A stretch of DNA of 64,000 nucleotides from Paenibacillus harenae (lineage in GTDB: Bacteria > Bacillota > Bacilli > Paenibacillales > Paenibacillaceae). This document shows positions 43,799 to 52,839 of this stretch, piece by piece. Each line of letters opens with the position of its first letter. The stretch's first letter is position 1. A model generated the notes under the pieces. It saw only the letters and a list, made by a program, of their open reading frames with translations. It did not search any database and was not told the origin of the DNA. The stretch spans positions 1,054,001 through 1,118,000 of the forward strand of contig NZ_JAUSST010000002.1 of NCBI RefSeq assembly GCF_030812415.1, read 5' to 3'. A program made the position numbers and the translations under genes.

Positions 43799-46189
43799 AT
43801 GAATGTGGTATCCGAACGTTCCGATACATGGTATAAACAAGCTGAGCAGAAGGCAGCTCGGTACTTTGCAACGCTTGCTGGGCAGGTTGCGAACAAAGCT
43901 TATGCAACAACCTTAACGGAAGACATTAAATTATGGCAAAAGGTTCATGTGCAGCCTCATTCGCTGCTTTCGTTTCTAACGAGAAGAAACAGAAAACCGG
44001 AAGCGCGGCATTATAGCAAATACATCCGATGGCTGAGCGATAAAGGAAAGCTGGACGATTATTTGGATCGAAGCGTTTCTTACATCTATATGAGAGATTT
44101 GGGCAAAGCACTGCATGCTCGGGATACGAAGGCTCGAATACAAAGAGTCGTGGATGACGTTAAAAATCATTTGATGCGCAACTCCGGAGCCAAGCAAGGG
44201 GAACAGCCCTCGTTCATGAGCATGGCTGGGTTGTATCGATGGGCACAGAAGGAAGGCATCGAAAACGCCGCGATCTGGGTGATCGGTAAAATAAGGATCG
44301 TAACCTCGAATATTCCGGAAGGAATGAACGCGGAGCAAGCGGTGCGCAAGCTGATCAAATTGATCGTTGGCGTCGTTCTGCACGTCATGGACGATATGGA
44401 CGATTCGGTATTGCCGGAGGAACGTGCCAAGCGACTGGATGGAGCGATCAGACTCGGTTATTCCTATGGTCTGACTTATCCGTTCATAGATGATCTTCTC
44501 GATTCGGGCGTCTTGAACGCGGAGGAGAAGGAGCAATATTCGCAGATGATTCGAACCACGCTAGTGGATGGAGCCGTGCCGGATATAGCTGGGATAGGGG
44601 AATGGAACGGTAACAACAGAGATCTAATCCAATTCGTTCATGAGGAGCTCCGAGACGCATTCGATTTTATTAAGAGGCATCAGCGGCCGGATACTTTGCA
44701 GTCTTTTTCCGAACAGTCTTATGTATTCTTTCATTCCCAGCATATGGACCGCGTGAAGGAGCTTTCGAATCCGAGCTACACGAACGAAGATCTCTATCTT
44801 CCCGTCATTATCAAGTCATCCTCTTCGCGATTGATTGTCCGTTCCGTGATTGGCTCCGATGGGGATGAAGGCTTCGATAAACGAACCTTCTATTATGGGA
44901 TTTATAATCAGCTCGCAGATGATTTCGCGGATATGTTCGACGATATGAGTGACGGGGCAGTTACGGCGTATACCTATTATTTGAAGCATAGAAACCAGCG
45001 TCCCGATCTCATCAACCCTTACGAATTATATTGGGCGGTAATCTCCTTCTTGATTCATGACGTGTACGACTCCGATGCCAAGTCCCGCGAGGTGCTGTTA
45101 GCCCGTGCCATTAACGGCCTCAAGCGCTGCAAGCAACGAGTCGGTCTTGTGAAATACAATGAAATCATGGACATATTCGCCTCTGGGAATCCGGCGTTCA
45201 ATCGTTATATTCAACGGATGGTCGACAAGGCGGACAACGTCGATTTCTACGATAAACTGCTGCGGGATCAGATGGTGTCCGTACTGAGGAACGACCGGCA
45301 GGAGAAGGAGGATTTCGCGGAGACGATCGAAACCGTTCGCGAACAGATCAACCGACAATTGCAAATTTCGAAACCGATCGGGATTCCTTCCATGAAAGAG
45401 ACCCTTATCGATGCCGCCAACTATAGTCTTACTGGGGACGGCAAGCGTCTACGACCGATATTGACATGGGTCATGGGCGTGAACGAATATGGACTGAGTC
45501 CTACTGGGATCTTGCCGCTTCTTAGGTCCTTGGAATATATGCATACCGCCTCCTTGATCTTCGATGATCTGCCGTCGCAAGATAATTCGTCTTCCCGTAG
45601 GGGGCGACCAACGCTTCATCAGCTGCATAATAGCGCCATTGCGGAATTAACGGGATTATTTCTGATCCAGAAAGGGATTGAAGAGCAAGCGTCCCTGGAA
45701 GCGTTCGATCCAAAATCCGTGCTTGCCGTTATCCGATATTCGTCCCAGAAAGCGGCGGATATGAGTGCGGGTCAGGCCATGGATTTGCATGCCAAAGGCA
45801 AAGCGCTAACTTTGGAGCAATTGAACACGATAAGCTATTACAAAACGGGAATAGCCTTTGAGGCTTCGCTCGTTATGCCTGCCATCCTGGCGCAGGCGGA
45901 GGAGAAAGAGATAACGTCGTTGAAGAAGTATTCGTATCATGCAGGCATTGCTTTCCAAATCAAGGATGACTTGCTGGATGCGGAAGGCGATCTGCTCTCG
46001 CTCGGCAAGCCTGCCGGCCTGGATGTTGAAAATAACAATTCGACATTTGTGACCATTCTCGGTCTGGAAGGCGCACGGAAAGCGATGTGGGATCACTACT
46101 GCCTCGCGATGGAACTGTTAAGAGAAATACCCCGCAATACGGCTTTCCTCAAGCAATTATTGAATTATTTGGTAACTCGGAATAAATAG
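43799..46189 (+). CDS. Fused two-domain isoprenoid (polyprenyl) synthase
   Basis: A 796-residue protein. Residues ~520-796 form a canonical trans-prenyltransferase: G-D-G-K-R-L-R-P (~546-553), first Asp-rich motif D-D-L-P-S-Q-D (589-595) with R-R-G-R-P-T, K-T-G (682-684) and second motif K-D-D-L-L-D (722-727). Residues 1-~515 are all-alpha and carry D-D-M-D-D-S (198-203), I-D-D-L-L-D (230-235) and L-A-D-D-F-A-D-M-F-D-D (372-382), suggesting a diverged second isoprenoid-synthase domain. The usual Lys of N-N-K-S-T is Asn in the C-terminal domain. A product such as a geranylgeranyl- or longer-chain terpene is inferred. No terpene cluster genes adjoin it. Confidence 0.8.
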   Translation: MNVVSERSDTWYKQAEQKAARYFATLAGQVANKAYATTLTEDIKLWQKVHVQPHSLLSFLTRRNRKPEARHYSKYIRWLSDKGKLDDYLDRSVSYIYMRDLGKALHARDTKARIQRVVDDVKNHLMRNSGAKQGEQPSFMSMAGLYRWAQKEGIENAAIWVIGKIRIVTSNIPEGMNAEQAVRKLIKLIVGVVLHVMDDMDDSVLPEERAKRLDGAIRLGYSYGLTYPFIDDLLDSGVLNAEEKEQYSQMIRTTLVDGAVPDIAGIGEWNGNNRDLIQFVHEELRDAFDFIKRHQRPDTLQSFSEQSYVFFHSQHMDRVKELSNPSYTNEDLYLPVIIKSSSSRLIVRSVIGSDGDEGFDKRTFYYGIYNQLADDFADMFDDMSDGAVTAYTYYLKHRNQRPDLINPYELYWAVISFLIHDVYDSDAKSREVLLARAINGLKRCKQRVGLVKYNEIMDIFASGNPAFNRYIQRMVDKADNVDFYDKLLRDQMVSVLRNDRQEKEDFAETIETVREQINRQLQISKPIGIPSMKETLIDAANYSLTGDGKRLRPILTWVMGVNEYGLSPTGILPLLRSLEYMHTASLIFDDLPSQDNSSSRRGRPTLHQLHNSAIAELTGLFLIQKGIEEQASLEAFDPKSVLAVIRYSSQKAADMSAGQAMDLHAKGKALTLEQLNTISYYKTGIAFEASLVMPAILAQAEEKEITSLKKYSYHAGIAFQIKDDLLDAEGDLLSLGKPAGLDVENNNSTFVTILGLEGARKAMWDHYCLAMELLREIPRNTAFLKQLLNYLVTRNK

Positions 46190-46275
46190 TTGACAAAGAT
46201 TACGAATTGAGGATACGTTAAGATCCCTTTGGGGGGATGATGAACATATACAACTTGGACAGGAGAGTGATTGCA

Positions 46276-46731
46276 GTGGAAATTAAAATCGATAATGTCA
46301 CAGATAAGAGAGTGATAGCCCTTATAAATGAACATCTTCAAGGAATGTGGGCAAATACGCCTCCCGAAAGCGTTCATGCGCTAGGACTCGAAGAATTAAG
46401 AAAACCGGATATTACTTTTTGGTGCGCTTGGGAAGGTGACGAACTGCTTGGTTGCGGAGCGATCAAGGAACTCGACTCCAAGCACGGGGAAATCAAATCG
46501 ATGCGCACTTCCTCCGCACATCTGAGAAAAGGCGTAGCTAAAAACATTTTGGTGCGCATGATTGAGACTGCCGAGGCCAGAGGGTACGAGCGACTAAGCC
46601 TCGAGACCGGTTCAACGCCGGATTTCGAGCCTGCCAGAACCTTGTACGAGCATCTAGGGTTTCGCTACTGCGGACCGTTCGCGGACTATACCGAAGATCC
46701 TCTTAGCTCCTATATGACAAAGGAATTATAG
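46276..46731 (+). CDS. GNAT family N-acetyltransferase (YsnE-like)
   Basis: A 151-residue GNAT protein from the GTG at 46276, which has AGGAGAGTGA upstream. The acetyl-CoA loop is L-R-K-G-V-A-K-N-I-L, and L-S-L-E-T-G-S-T-P-D-F and Y-E-H-L-G-F are typical of the YsnE/PhnO-like group, some of which N-acetylate amino sugars or peptides. It starts the three-gene plus-strand run that follows the isoprenoid synthase. Confidence 0.85.
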   Translation: MEIKIDNVTDKRVIALINEHLQGMWANTPPESVHALGLEELRKPDITFWCAWEGDELLGCGAIKELDSKHGEIKSMRTSSAHLRKGVAKNILVRMIETAEARGYERLSLETGSTPDFEPARTLYEHLGFRYCGPFADYTEDPLSSYMTKEL

Positions 46732-46829
46732 AAGAAATGTCGATTCTGCTCCGTGCCGTTCGTCGATCTAGTAACGGGCGGAATGAGCTCGTTGCAAGCA
46801 TTAACAATCTTATTAAACCGGAGGTTGTA

Positions 46830-47639
46830 ATGAACATCGTATATTCGCGTGACGGCACGGCAATTGCCTACGATAAGATAGGCAGCGGATTCCCGCTTAT
46901 TCTGGTGGATGGAGCACTCTGCAGTCGAACGAACGGTCCGAATGGGCCGCTAGCTATTCTGCTGGAGCAATATTTCGCGGTAATCACCTATGATCGCAGA
47001 GGGCGCGGCGATTGTGGAGATACGAAGCCGTATGAGATCGAACGCGAAGTTGAGGATTTATCGGCTTTGATCGAGGAGGCTGGCGGGTCGGCCTTCGTAT
47101 ACGGTATCTCTTCCGGTGCGGCACTGGCGCTCGAAGCGGCGAAACGGCTGCCATCCATAAGGAAGCTAGCTTTGTATGAAGCGCCATTCGTCGTCGATAA
47201 CACCCGAGCACCGGTACCGGAAGCTTATTTGGAGCAGATGGAAGGTCACTTGTCCAATGAACGCCGAGGAGCGGCGGTTAAGCATTTTATGAGAAAAGGA
47301 GTGGGTTTGCCTGCCTTTGCCGTTGCGATGATGCCGCTCATGCCTGCATGGAAGAAGCTGAAATCGGTTGCTCATACACTGCCCTACGATACGATTCTGA
47401 CCGTAGAGCATCAGAGAGGAACGGCGTCAACGCTCAGCAGATGGTCCTCCGTTACCGTTCCTGTTCTTGTAGGGGTTGGCGGCAAAAGCCCGGCTTGGAT
47501 GCGCAACGCGATGCAGTCTCTTGCTCGATCACTTCCAAGCGCTAGGCTGCAAACCTTGGAAGGCCAGACGCATATTATCAAACCGTCCGCGATTACACCA
47601 GTGCTGAAACGCTTTTTCGAGGAGGCAACCACCGTATGA
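46830..47639 (+). CDS. Alpha/beta hydrolase
   Basis: A 269-residue hydrolase from the ATG at 46830 with GGAGGTTGTA upstream; a longer frame from 46737 lacks a site. The nucleophile region is V-Y-G-I-S-S-G-A-A-L, the strand before it Y-D-R-R-G-R-G, and the late His is in G-Q-T-H-I-I-K. The oxyanion stretch around L-V-D-G-A-L-C-S lacks the usual H-G. Substrate unknown. Its stop overlaps the next start (ATGA). Confidence 0.82.
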   Translation: MNIVYSRDGTAIAYDKIGSGFPLILVDGALCSRTNGPNGPLAILLEQYFAVITYDRRGRGDCGDTKPYEIEREVEDLSALIEEAGGSAFVYGISSGAALALEAAKRLPSIRKLALYEAPFVVDNTRAPVPEAYLEQMEGHLSNERRGAAVKHFMRKGVGLPAFAVAMMPLMPAWKKLKSVAHTLPYDTILTVEHQRGTASTLSRWSSVTVPVLVGVGGKSPAWMRNAMQSLARSLPSARLQTLEGQTHIIKPSAITPVLKRFFEEATTV

Positions 47640-48085
47640 AATTTACCGCCATTATTCTAGCCAGCAAGAAGACGGCTACAGGCATTCAAGTACCGGATGA
47701 GATCGTCGCTGCACTGGGGACTAGTAAACGGCCGCCCGTTCGCGTCACTCTCCAAGGTTACACTTACCGTTCCACAGTGGCCTCTATGGGCGGGAAATTC
47801 ATGATCCCTCTAAGCGCCGAGCACCGTTCAGGCGCGAGCGTCGAAGCCGGCGATGAGGTCGAGGTAGACATCGAACTCGACAACGAAGTTCGAGAGCTCG
47901 CCATTCCGGATGATCTACAGGCAGCTCTTGAGGCTGATCCGGATGCTAAGCGTTTTTTCGAAGGACTGTCCTACAGCAATAAGCGGAGGTTCGTCATCCC
48001 GATTGAAGGAGCGAAGACCAACGAAACAAGGCAGCGCAGAATTGAGAAAACCGTAGGCTTGCTTAGAGAAAGCCGGCTTCAATAA
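47636..48085 (+). CDS. DUF1905 / YdeI-OmpD-associated domain protein, second copy
   Basis: A 149-residue protein with the same two parts as the gene at 5099: a DUF1905 barrel (K-F-T-A-I-I-L, G-I-Q-V-P-D-E-I-V) and the OmdA tail (D-L-Q-A-A-L-E-A-D-P-D-A-K, Y-S-N-K-R-R-F, E-T-R-Q-R-R). Translation is coupled to the hydrolase by the ATGA overlap. The family often sits next to DinB, glyoxalase or hydrolase genes, but its function is not known. Confidence 0.78.
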   Translation: MKFTAIILASKKTATGIQVPDEIVAALGTSKRPPVRVTLQGYTYRSTVASMGGKFMIPLSAEHRSGASVEAGDEVEVDIELDNEVRELAIPDDLQAALEADPDAKRFFEGLSYSNKRRFVIPIEGAKTNETRQRRIEKTVGLLRESRLQ

Positions 48086-48087
48086 GC

Positions 48088-48116
48088 TTGAAATTATAAA
48101 ACGGGTATGATACGAT
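48088..48116 (+). promoter_or_regulatory. Likely promoter of the ABC-F leader
   Basis: TTGAAA and TACGAT are separated by 17 bases, giving a start of transcription near 48123 and a leader of ~255 nt. Confidence 0.5.
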
Positions 48117-48180
48117 ACATCTAATTTAAGGATTGGGGTTGAATAGGATAATGTAATATTTCTTGCAGAGGATATAAACC

Positions 48181-48357
48181 GAATAAAACATCAAGGCGAT
48201 ACGGTTTGATCGCTTGTTTTATTGTTTATATGCAAGAAAGTTACGCTATCTTTTTTAACTCAATCAATATATCCTTATCCTGTTCTAACCATAAGCAGGG
48301 TTTGCTGTATTTATTTGAGCTACAAGAAGGTAACTTTCTTGTAGCTTTTATTTATTT
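48181..48357 (+). promoter_or_regulatory. Attenuator leader of the ABC-F gene
   Basis: Three folding elements are visible. A hairpin at 48182-48225 (AATAAAACA...GCGAT with ATCGC...TGTTTTATT). A terminator at 48318-48346 with perfect 11-bp arms AGCTACAAGAA/TTCTTGTAGCT, loop GGTAACT, then TTTATTTATTTT. An upstream segment CAAGAAAGTTAC (48233-48244) that is exactly complementary to GTAACTTTCTTG (48330-48341) inside the terminator. Pairing of the two would break the terminator. A possible leader ORF begins with ATG at 48230. This is the design of ribosome-stalling attenuators in front of ABC-F genes. Confidence 0.7.
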
Positions 48358-48378
48358 TCAGCGAGGAGGATATCTTTT

Positions 48379-49863
48379 ATGTCATTAATAAATGTGTCTA
48401 AATTAACTTTTGCCTATGACGGCAGTTACGATAATATATTCGAAAACGTAAGTTTTCAAATGGATTCGGATTGGAAATTGGGGTTTACGGGAAGAAACGG
48501 AAGAGGGAAGACGACTTTTCTAAACCTGTTGCTTGGCAAATACGAATACAGCGGTACGATATCGGCTAATGTCAACTTTGAGTATTTTCCATTCCATGTG
48601 GAGCATAGGGAGATGAATACACTCGATGTCATTGGCGATATTTATCCGGATTACGTTCACTGGGAATTGATGCGCGAGCTTTCATTGTTAAAGGTGACGG
48701 AGGATGTTCTGTACCGGCCATTCGATTCCCTATCGAACGGAGAGCAGACGAAAGTACTGCTCGCTGCCTTGTTCCTGAAAGAAAACAGTTTTCTGTTGAT
48801 CGATGAACCGACCAATCACCTCGATATGGATGCAAGAAAACTCGTCAGCGACTATCTCCGCAGCAAAAGCGGTTTTATTCTCGTATCGCATGACAGGTCT
48901 TTTCTTGATAACTGCGTGGACCACATCCTGTCGATCAACAAGACCAACGTAGACATTCAGAAGGGCAATTTCTCCGATTGGTGGGAAAATAAACAGAGAC
49001 AGGATAACTTCGAGCTCGCGGAAAACGATAAGCTTAGAAAAGACATCAAGCGTTTATCGGAGGCGAGCAAGCGAACGAGCGACTGGTCGCATGAAGTGGA
49101 AAAAACAAAAAACGGAACAAGAAATTCGGGTTCGAAGGTCGATAAAGGGTATATTGGCCATAAGGCCGCTAAAATGATGAAACGGTCTAAATCGATCGAG
49201 AATAGGCAGCAAGCGGCGATGGATGAGAAGTCGACGCTACTCAAAAATGTGGAGAGCTCGGATAGCTTGAAGATTTCTCAGCTTGCTTTTCATAAAAACC
49301 AGCTCGCCGAGCTTGACCATGTTTCCATCCATTACGGGGAGAAGAAGGTTTGCGAGGATATAAGCTTTACTATTGAGCAAGGTGATCGAATTGCCCTTTC
49401 GGGCAGAAACGGATCCGGTAAATCAAGCATTATCAAGCTGATCTGCGGCGAGCCTATATCGTACACCGGTACATTCCACAAAGGAAGTCAGCTTAAAGTA
49501 TCTTACGTATCGCAGGATACTTCGCATCTCAAGGGCAATCTGACGGATTACGCCAGAATCCATGGCATCGAAGAAAGCCTCTTTAAAGCGATTCTAAGAA
49601 AGCTCGATTTCTCCAGGGTGCAATTCGAGAAGGATATATCCTCTTATAGCGGCGGCCAGAAGAAAAAGGTGCTCATAGCGAAAAGCCTTTGCGAGAACAA
49701 TGTTCATCTGCATATATGGGATGAACCGCTTAACTTTATCGACGTGATCTCGCGCATGCAAATCGAAGAGCTGCTGCTCGAGTACTCGCCAACGATTCTT
49801 TTTGTAGAACATGATCGCGAGTTTTGCAATAATATTGCCACAAAGACCATTGCGTTAAGGTAA
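48379..49863 (+). CDS. ABC-F ATPase, Lsa/Vga-like antibiotic-resistance type
   Basis: A 494-residue protein with two ATPase domains and no membrane part, as in ribosome-protecting ABC-F proteins. First Walker A is G-R-N-G-R-G-K-T-T (38-46) with D-E-P-T-N-H-L-D; second is G-R-N-G-S-G-K-S-S (342-350) with S-G-G-Q-K-K-K. A charged linker (~215-295) is the interdomain arm. The second Walker B D-E-P-L-N-F-I-D is as in Lsa/VmlR proteins, which displace lincosamides, pleuromutilins and streptogramin A from the ribosome. Which drugs this one protects against is not deducible. An attenuator precedes it. Confidence 0.88.
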   Translation: MSLINVSKLTFAYDGSYDNIFENVSFQMDSDWKLGFTGRNGRGKTTFLNLLLGKYEYSGTISANVNFEYFPFHVEHREMNTLDVIGDIYPDYVHWELMRELSLLKVTEDVLYRPFDSLSNGEQTKVLLAALFLKENSFLLIDEPTNHLDMDARKLVSDYLRSKSGFILVSHDRSFLDNCVDHILSINKTNVDIQKGNFSDWWENKQRQDNFELAENDKLRKDIKRLSEASKRTSDWSHEVEKTKNGTRNSGSKVDKGYIGHKAAKMMKRSKSIENRQQAAMDEKSTLLKNVESSDSLKISQLAFHKNQLAELDHVSIHYGEKKVCEDISFTIEQGDRIALSGRNGSGKSSIIKLICGEPISYTGTFHKGSQLKVSYVSQDTSHLKGNLTDYARIHGIEESLFKAILRKLDFSRVQFEKDISSYSGGQKKKVLIAKSLCENNVHLHIWDEPLNFIDVISRMQIEELLLEYSPTILFVEHDREFCNNIATKTIALR

Positions 49864-49982
49864 AATTAGAGAGGTAAGGAGACCGATCTCCTTACTTCGT
49901 TGTTTTATTCGATGTTATCGCCTTGACTCTCCTCAAATAGAGCATTGGTTCACCATCATCTTGCGTTCATGAATGAGCATGA

Positions 49983-50885
49983 CTATGAGGATTTCTCAGT
50001 TTTCATTGCAGTCTCGATATAGGATCTTAATGCCTTGATGAACGTACGCATGGCATAACCGACATACCTATCGCTGCGGTAGATCAGACATATATCCTGT
50101 GATGGCGTGGGATTCCTCAAGGGCACAACCCGGATATTGGCATTGTGAAGATTATCGAGCAGAAGTCGAGGTAGGACACAAGCGCCAACTCCGCTCTGTA
50201 CCATTTGAAGTAGGGAGGAAAGCGTCGTCGTCACCATGTGAGGTTGCAGCGTAAACCCCTTGTCCATGCAGAAGCGATCGATAAGCTTGCGACATTGATG
50301 GTCTAGCGGGAACTGGACCATCTTCAATGCTTGCAGTCTGCTTAAGGGTATGAAGCTTTCCATGGCAAGGGGGTCATTCGTACTGACCGCTAACGAGAAC
50401 TCCTCGTGAAACAAAGGAATAGACGTGAGACGTTCATCGTTAACGGGTCCAATGGTTACGCCGACATCGATGCTTCGGTCCAGTACTTGTTCGGTTACTC
50501 TCATCGTTTCCAGAAGAGACAACGAGATGGTGGGATAGGTCTGATGAAAGTTCAGCAGCAAGGCATTGAACATGAGATCCGCGTCACCTGGCAGGACGCC
50601 GATGGATAATGATCCCCCTTGCATCCGCTTCAGATCCGCGATGGCATCGCTCGCTTGCTGAAGATGCCCGAACACGGCAGAGCCGTGCTCCTGAAGAATC
50701 GCTCCCGCTTCAGTAAGTACGATTGTTTTACCTACTCGATCGAATAGCAGAACCCCTAATTCTTCTTCCAATTTCCTGATTTGCTGGCTGATATTCGGTG
50801 CGCTGACTCCCATCTTCTCGGCTGCTCTTGTGAAGTGAAGCTCTTCGCAAATCGCTATAAAATATTGTAATTGTTTCAACTCCAT
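49983..50885 (-). CDS. LysR family transcriptional regulator
   Basis: A 300-residue LysR protein with the HTH F-T-R-A-A-E-K-M-G-V-S-A-P-N-I-S-Q-Q-I-R-K-L-E-E near residue 18 and the substrate-binding domain behind it. G-V-L-L-F-D-R ends the HTH region, the standard LysR pattern. It is divergent from the DinB gene and shares a ~195-bp intergenic region that holds a CGTTAA palindrome. The regulated gene is probably the DinB neighbour or itself. Confidence 0.88.
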   Translation of the reverse strand: MELKQLQYFIAICEELHFTRAAEKMGVSAPNISQQIRKLEEELGVLLFDRVGKTIVLTEAGAILQEHGSAVFGHLQQASDAIADLKRMQGGSLSIGVLPGDADLMFNALLLNFHQTYPTISLSLLETMRVTEQVLDRSIDVGVTIGPVNDERLTSIPLFHEEFSLAVSTNDPLAMESFIPLSRLQALKMVQFPLDHQCRKLIDRFCMDKGFTLQPHMVTTTLSSLLQMVQSGVGACVLPRLLLDNLHNANIRVVPLRNPTPSQDICLIYRSDRYVGYAMRTFIKALRSYIETAMKTEKSS

Positions 50886-50969
50886 AGCTTACGCCTGCTT
50901 TCATTTGCATCGATGAATGCATATTCACTGATTATTGTCCCTTCATCCTGTGTATCTGTCAATGATAAT

Positions 50970-50988
50970 CGTTAACTTATACTTAACG
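50970..50988. promoter_or_regulatory. Palindrome in the divergent lysR-dinB region
   Basis: CGTTAA and TTAACG are separated by seven bases. LysR regulators commonly bind such T-N11-A dyads. Confidence 0.4.
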
Positions 50989-51080
50989 TTCCGGTAATGT
51001 GCACTGCATTGATGGGAAGTTCCATGAGACCTATACTTGGAACATATCAAGCGCTTCACATTACAAAGGAGGAATATAAC

Positions 51081-51554
51081 ATGTCGGAAATGATTATTAA
51101 TTCGGCAAAAACGGTGCGTCAACTGGTGTTGCAACAGGTGAAAGCTATCCCAGAGGATCTGTACGATATTCGACCTGATTGCTATAACAACACGATTCGC
51201 TGGAACATTGGTCATATGATCTATTGGATGGACGCCTACATGTCGCTTGGCTTTTCGAAGGAATCGGCCATCCCTGCTACGTACGCATCGTTCTTCAATT
51301 CCGGAACGGCGCCGTCGAACTGGACCGATACGCCTCCTTCGAAAGAGGAGTTAATCGAATTTTTGTCCGATCAGCTCAACCGCATATCCGAATTGGTTCC
51401 CGAAAGTCTGGAAATCACACTGGCAGAGCCGCTGCAATTTGGTCCGATCGTTTTTCACCGGGCGGGCGAGTTGCTTAATTTTGGAATGATCCATGAAGGA
51501 ATGCATCTTGAAACCTGTGGTTGTTTACTTAAGGTCATTCAAGGAAAACATTAG
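51081..51554 (+). CDS. DinB/YfiT family putative metal-dependent enzyme
   Basis: A 157-residue four-helix-bundle protein of the DinB group. The His ligands are in N-I-G-H-M-I-Y-W and H-E-G-M-H, and the third metal residue is in this pair, as usual. ATG at 51081 is chosen because of the strong AAAGGAGGAATATAAC; an upstream TTG/ATG frame is possible but unlikely. DinB proteins act as thiol-dependent transferases (mycothiol, bacillithiol) or are of unknown function. A bacillithiol role is inferred from the family. Confidence 0.82.
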   Translation: MSEMIINSAKTVRQLVLQQVKAIPEDLYDIRPDCYNNTIRWNIGHMIYWMDAYMSLGFSKESAIPATYASFFNSGTAPSNWTDTPPSKEELIEFLSDQLNRISELVPESLEITLAEPLQFGPIVFHRAGELLNFGMIHEGMHLETCGCLLKVIQGKH

Positions 51555-51581
51555 AAGAATAGGGGAGAGTTATCTGACCCG

Positions 51582-51623
51582 AAAAAGCCGAAGCGCGGTT
51601 GCCTCGCGTTTCGGCTTTTTGTT
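51582..51623. terminator. Bidirectional terminator
   Basis: AAAAAGCCGAA-CGCG and CGCG-TTCGGCTTTTT pair with one bulge, with A-run and T-run at each side. It lies between the DinB gene and the convergent OYE gene. Confidence 0.85.
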
Positions 51624-51630
51624 GTAACTC

Positions 51631-52683
51631 TTATATCAAATACTTGAGATGGAGTGAAGGATCATACGATTCTAGCCTTGTATTAGTACTGATACGCTCA
51701 ACAAAATCGGGGTTAGCCAGCAGCGGACGTCCGAATGCAGCTAAATCAATCGTTCCTTCGGCAATAGCCTTTGCTGCCAGATGAGGTTCCAGATTTCCAA
51801 CGCCGATCATTATGCCATCCCAATATTTCCGTACCCATTGATGAAATGTCAGTCCATCCGCAAGGATTTCTGTGTAGTTTGGAGTCGAAGGATGGATAAT
51901 AGAGAGTCCAATATCTTCAAAAACACGGAGAAATGCTTTCACAGCTTCTTCGGGATTGTCCCACCTGAACGCCGGACTATCATCTTTTCGTTCCGAGAAG
52001 CGGACAATCGTTCGATCGGCACCGATTTCTTCTGCAACTGCGTGGAGCAGCTCCTTCATGAAAGTCAAACGCTCGGATAAGTTACCTCCGTATCGATCAG
52101 TCCGTGAATTCGTAATATCCGAATTGAATTGGTCGATGAGATAGCCATGAGCGGCATGAATCTCAACGCCGTCAAAGCCCGCAAGCAGGGCATTTCTCGC
52201 TGCTATTCGGTATTCATCAATGACATCGCGGATATCGTCGAACGTCATTTCGACCGGCATTTCATACGGTTTGCGCAAACGATGCACAAGACCATCAGCG
52301 AGAACAGGGGATGGAGCTTGCGGAGGAAGCCCTCCGGTTAATTCGGAATGCGTCAGCCTTCCGACATGCCAAAGCTGTGCGACAATCGTTCCGCCTTCTT
52401 CGTGAACGGCCTCCGTTACTTTTTTCCAAGCCTCGATCTGATTCGATGTATATATACCGGGAACACCCCAAGTCCCTTTTCCTCGCTTACTCGGATTAAT
52501 GCCTTCCGTGATGATGAGACCGATTCCGTCTGCGGCCCGTTTCCGGTAATAGTCAACGACATCGGGTCCAACCTCGCCAGTCTCATCGTTCGCAAAGCTG
52601 CGCGTCATTGGCGCCATGACGACACGCGATCGTAGTGTCCATCTTCCTATCTTGACTTGCTCAAGCAATCTATTTGTATCCAT
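51631..52683 (-). CDS. Old yellow enzyme family alkene reductase
   Basis: A 350-residue FMN-dependent TIM-barrel reductase. It starts with L-R-S-R-V-V-M-A-P-M-T-R, the FMN site, has the substrate-binding H-A-A-H-G-Y-L-I-D-Q-F and R-Y-G-G-N-L-S-E-R, and ends D-L-A-A-F-G-R-P-L-L-A-N-P-D. It reduces activated C=C bonds in enals, enones or nitro compounds, with NADPH. It is divergent from the Lrp gene, which may control it. Confidence 0.9.
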   Translation of the reverse strand: MDTNRLLEQVKIGRWTLRSRVVMAPMTRSFANDETGEVGPDVVDYYRKRAADGIGLIITEGINPSKRGKGTWGVPGIYTSNQIEAWKKVTEAVHEEGGTIVAQLWHVGRLTHSELTGGLPPQAPSPVLADGLVHRLRKPYEMPVEMTFDDIRDVIDEYRIAARNALLAGFDGVEIHAAHGYLIDQFNSDITNSRTDRYGGNLSERLTFMKELLHAVAEEIGADRTIVRFSERKDDSPAFRWDNPEEAVKAFLRVFEDIGLSIIHPSTPNYTEILADGLTFHQWVRKYWDGIMIGVGNLEPHLAAKAIAEGTIDLAAFGRPLLANPDFVERISTNTRLESYDPSLHLKYLI

Positions 52684-52839
52684 CGCGATTTTCCCTCCAA
52701 AGTGCTTTTTCTTTCTTACACAGAATTATATAGATAGACTTCCCATTTTTACATTGTAAAATAAACGAAATATGCTATAAATGGTTATAGAACTATTGTA
52801 ATTTAGAGGTTTGACTTTAAAATTAACGGAGTGGATAAG

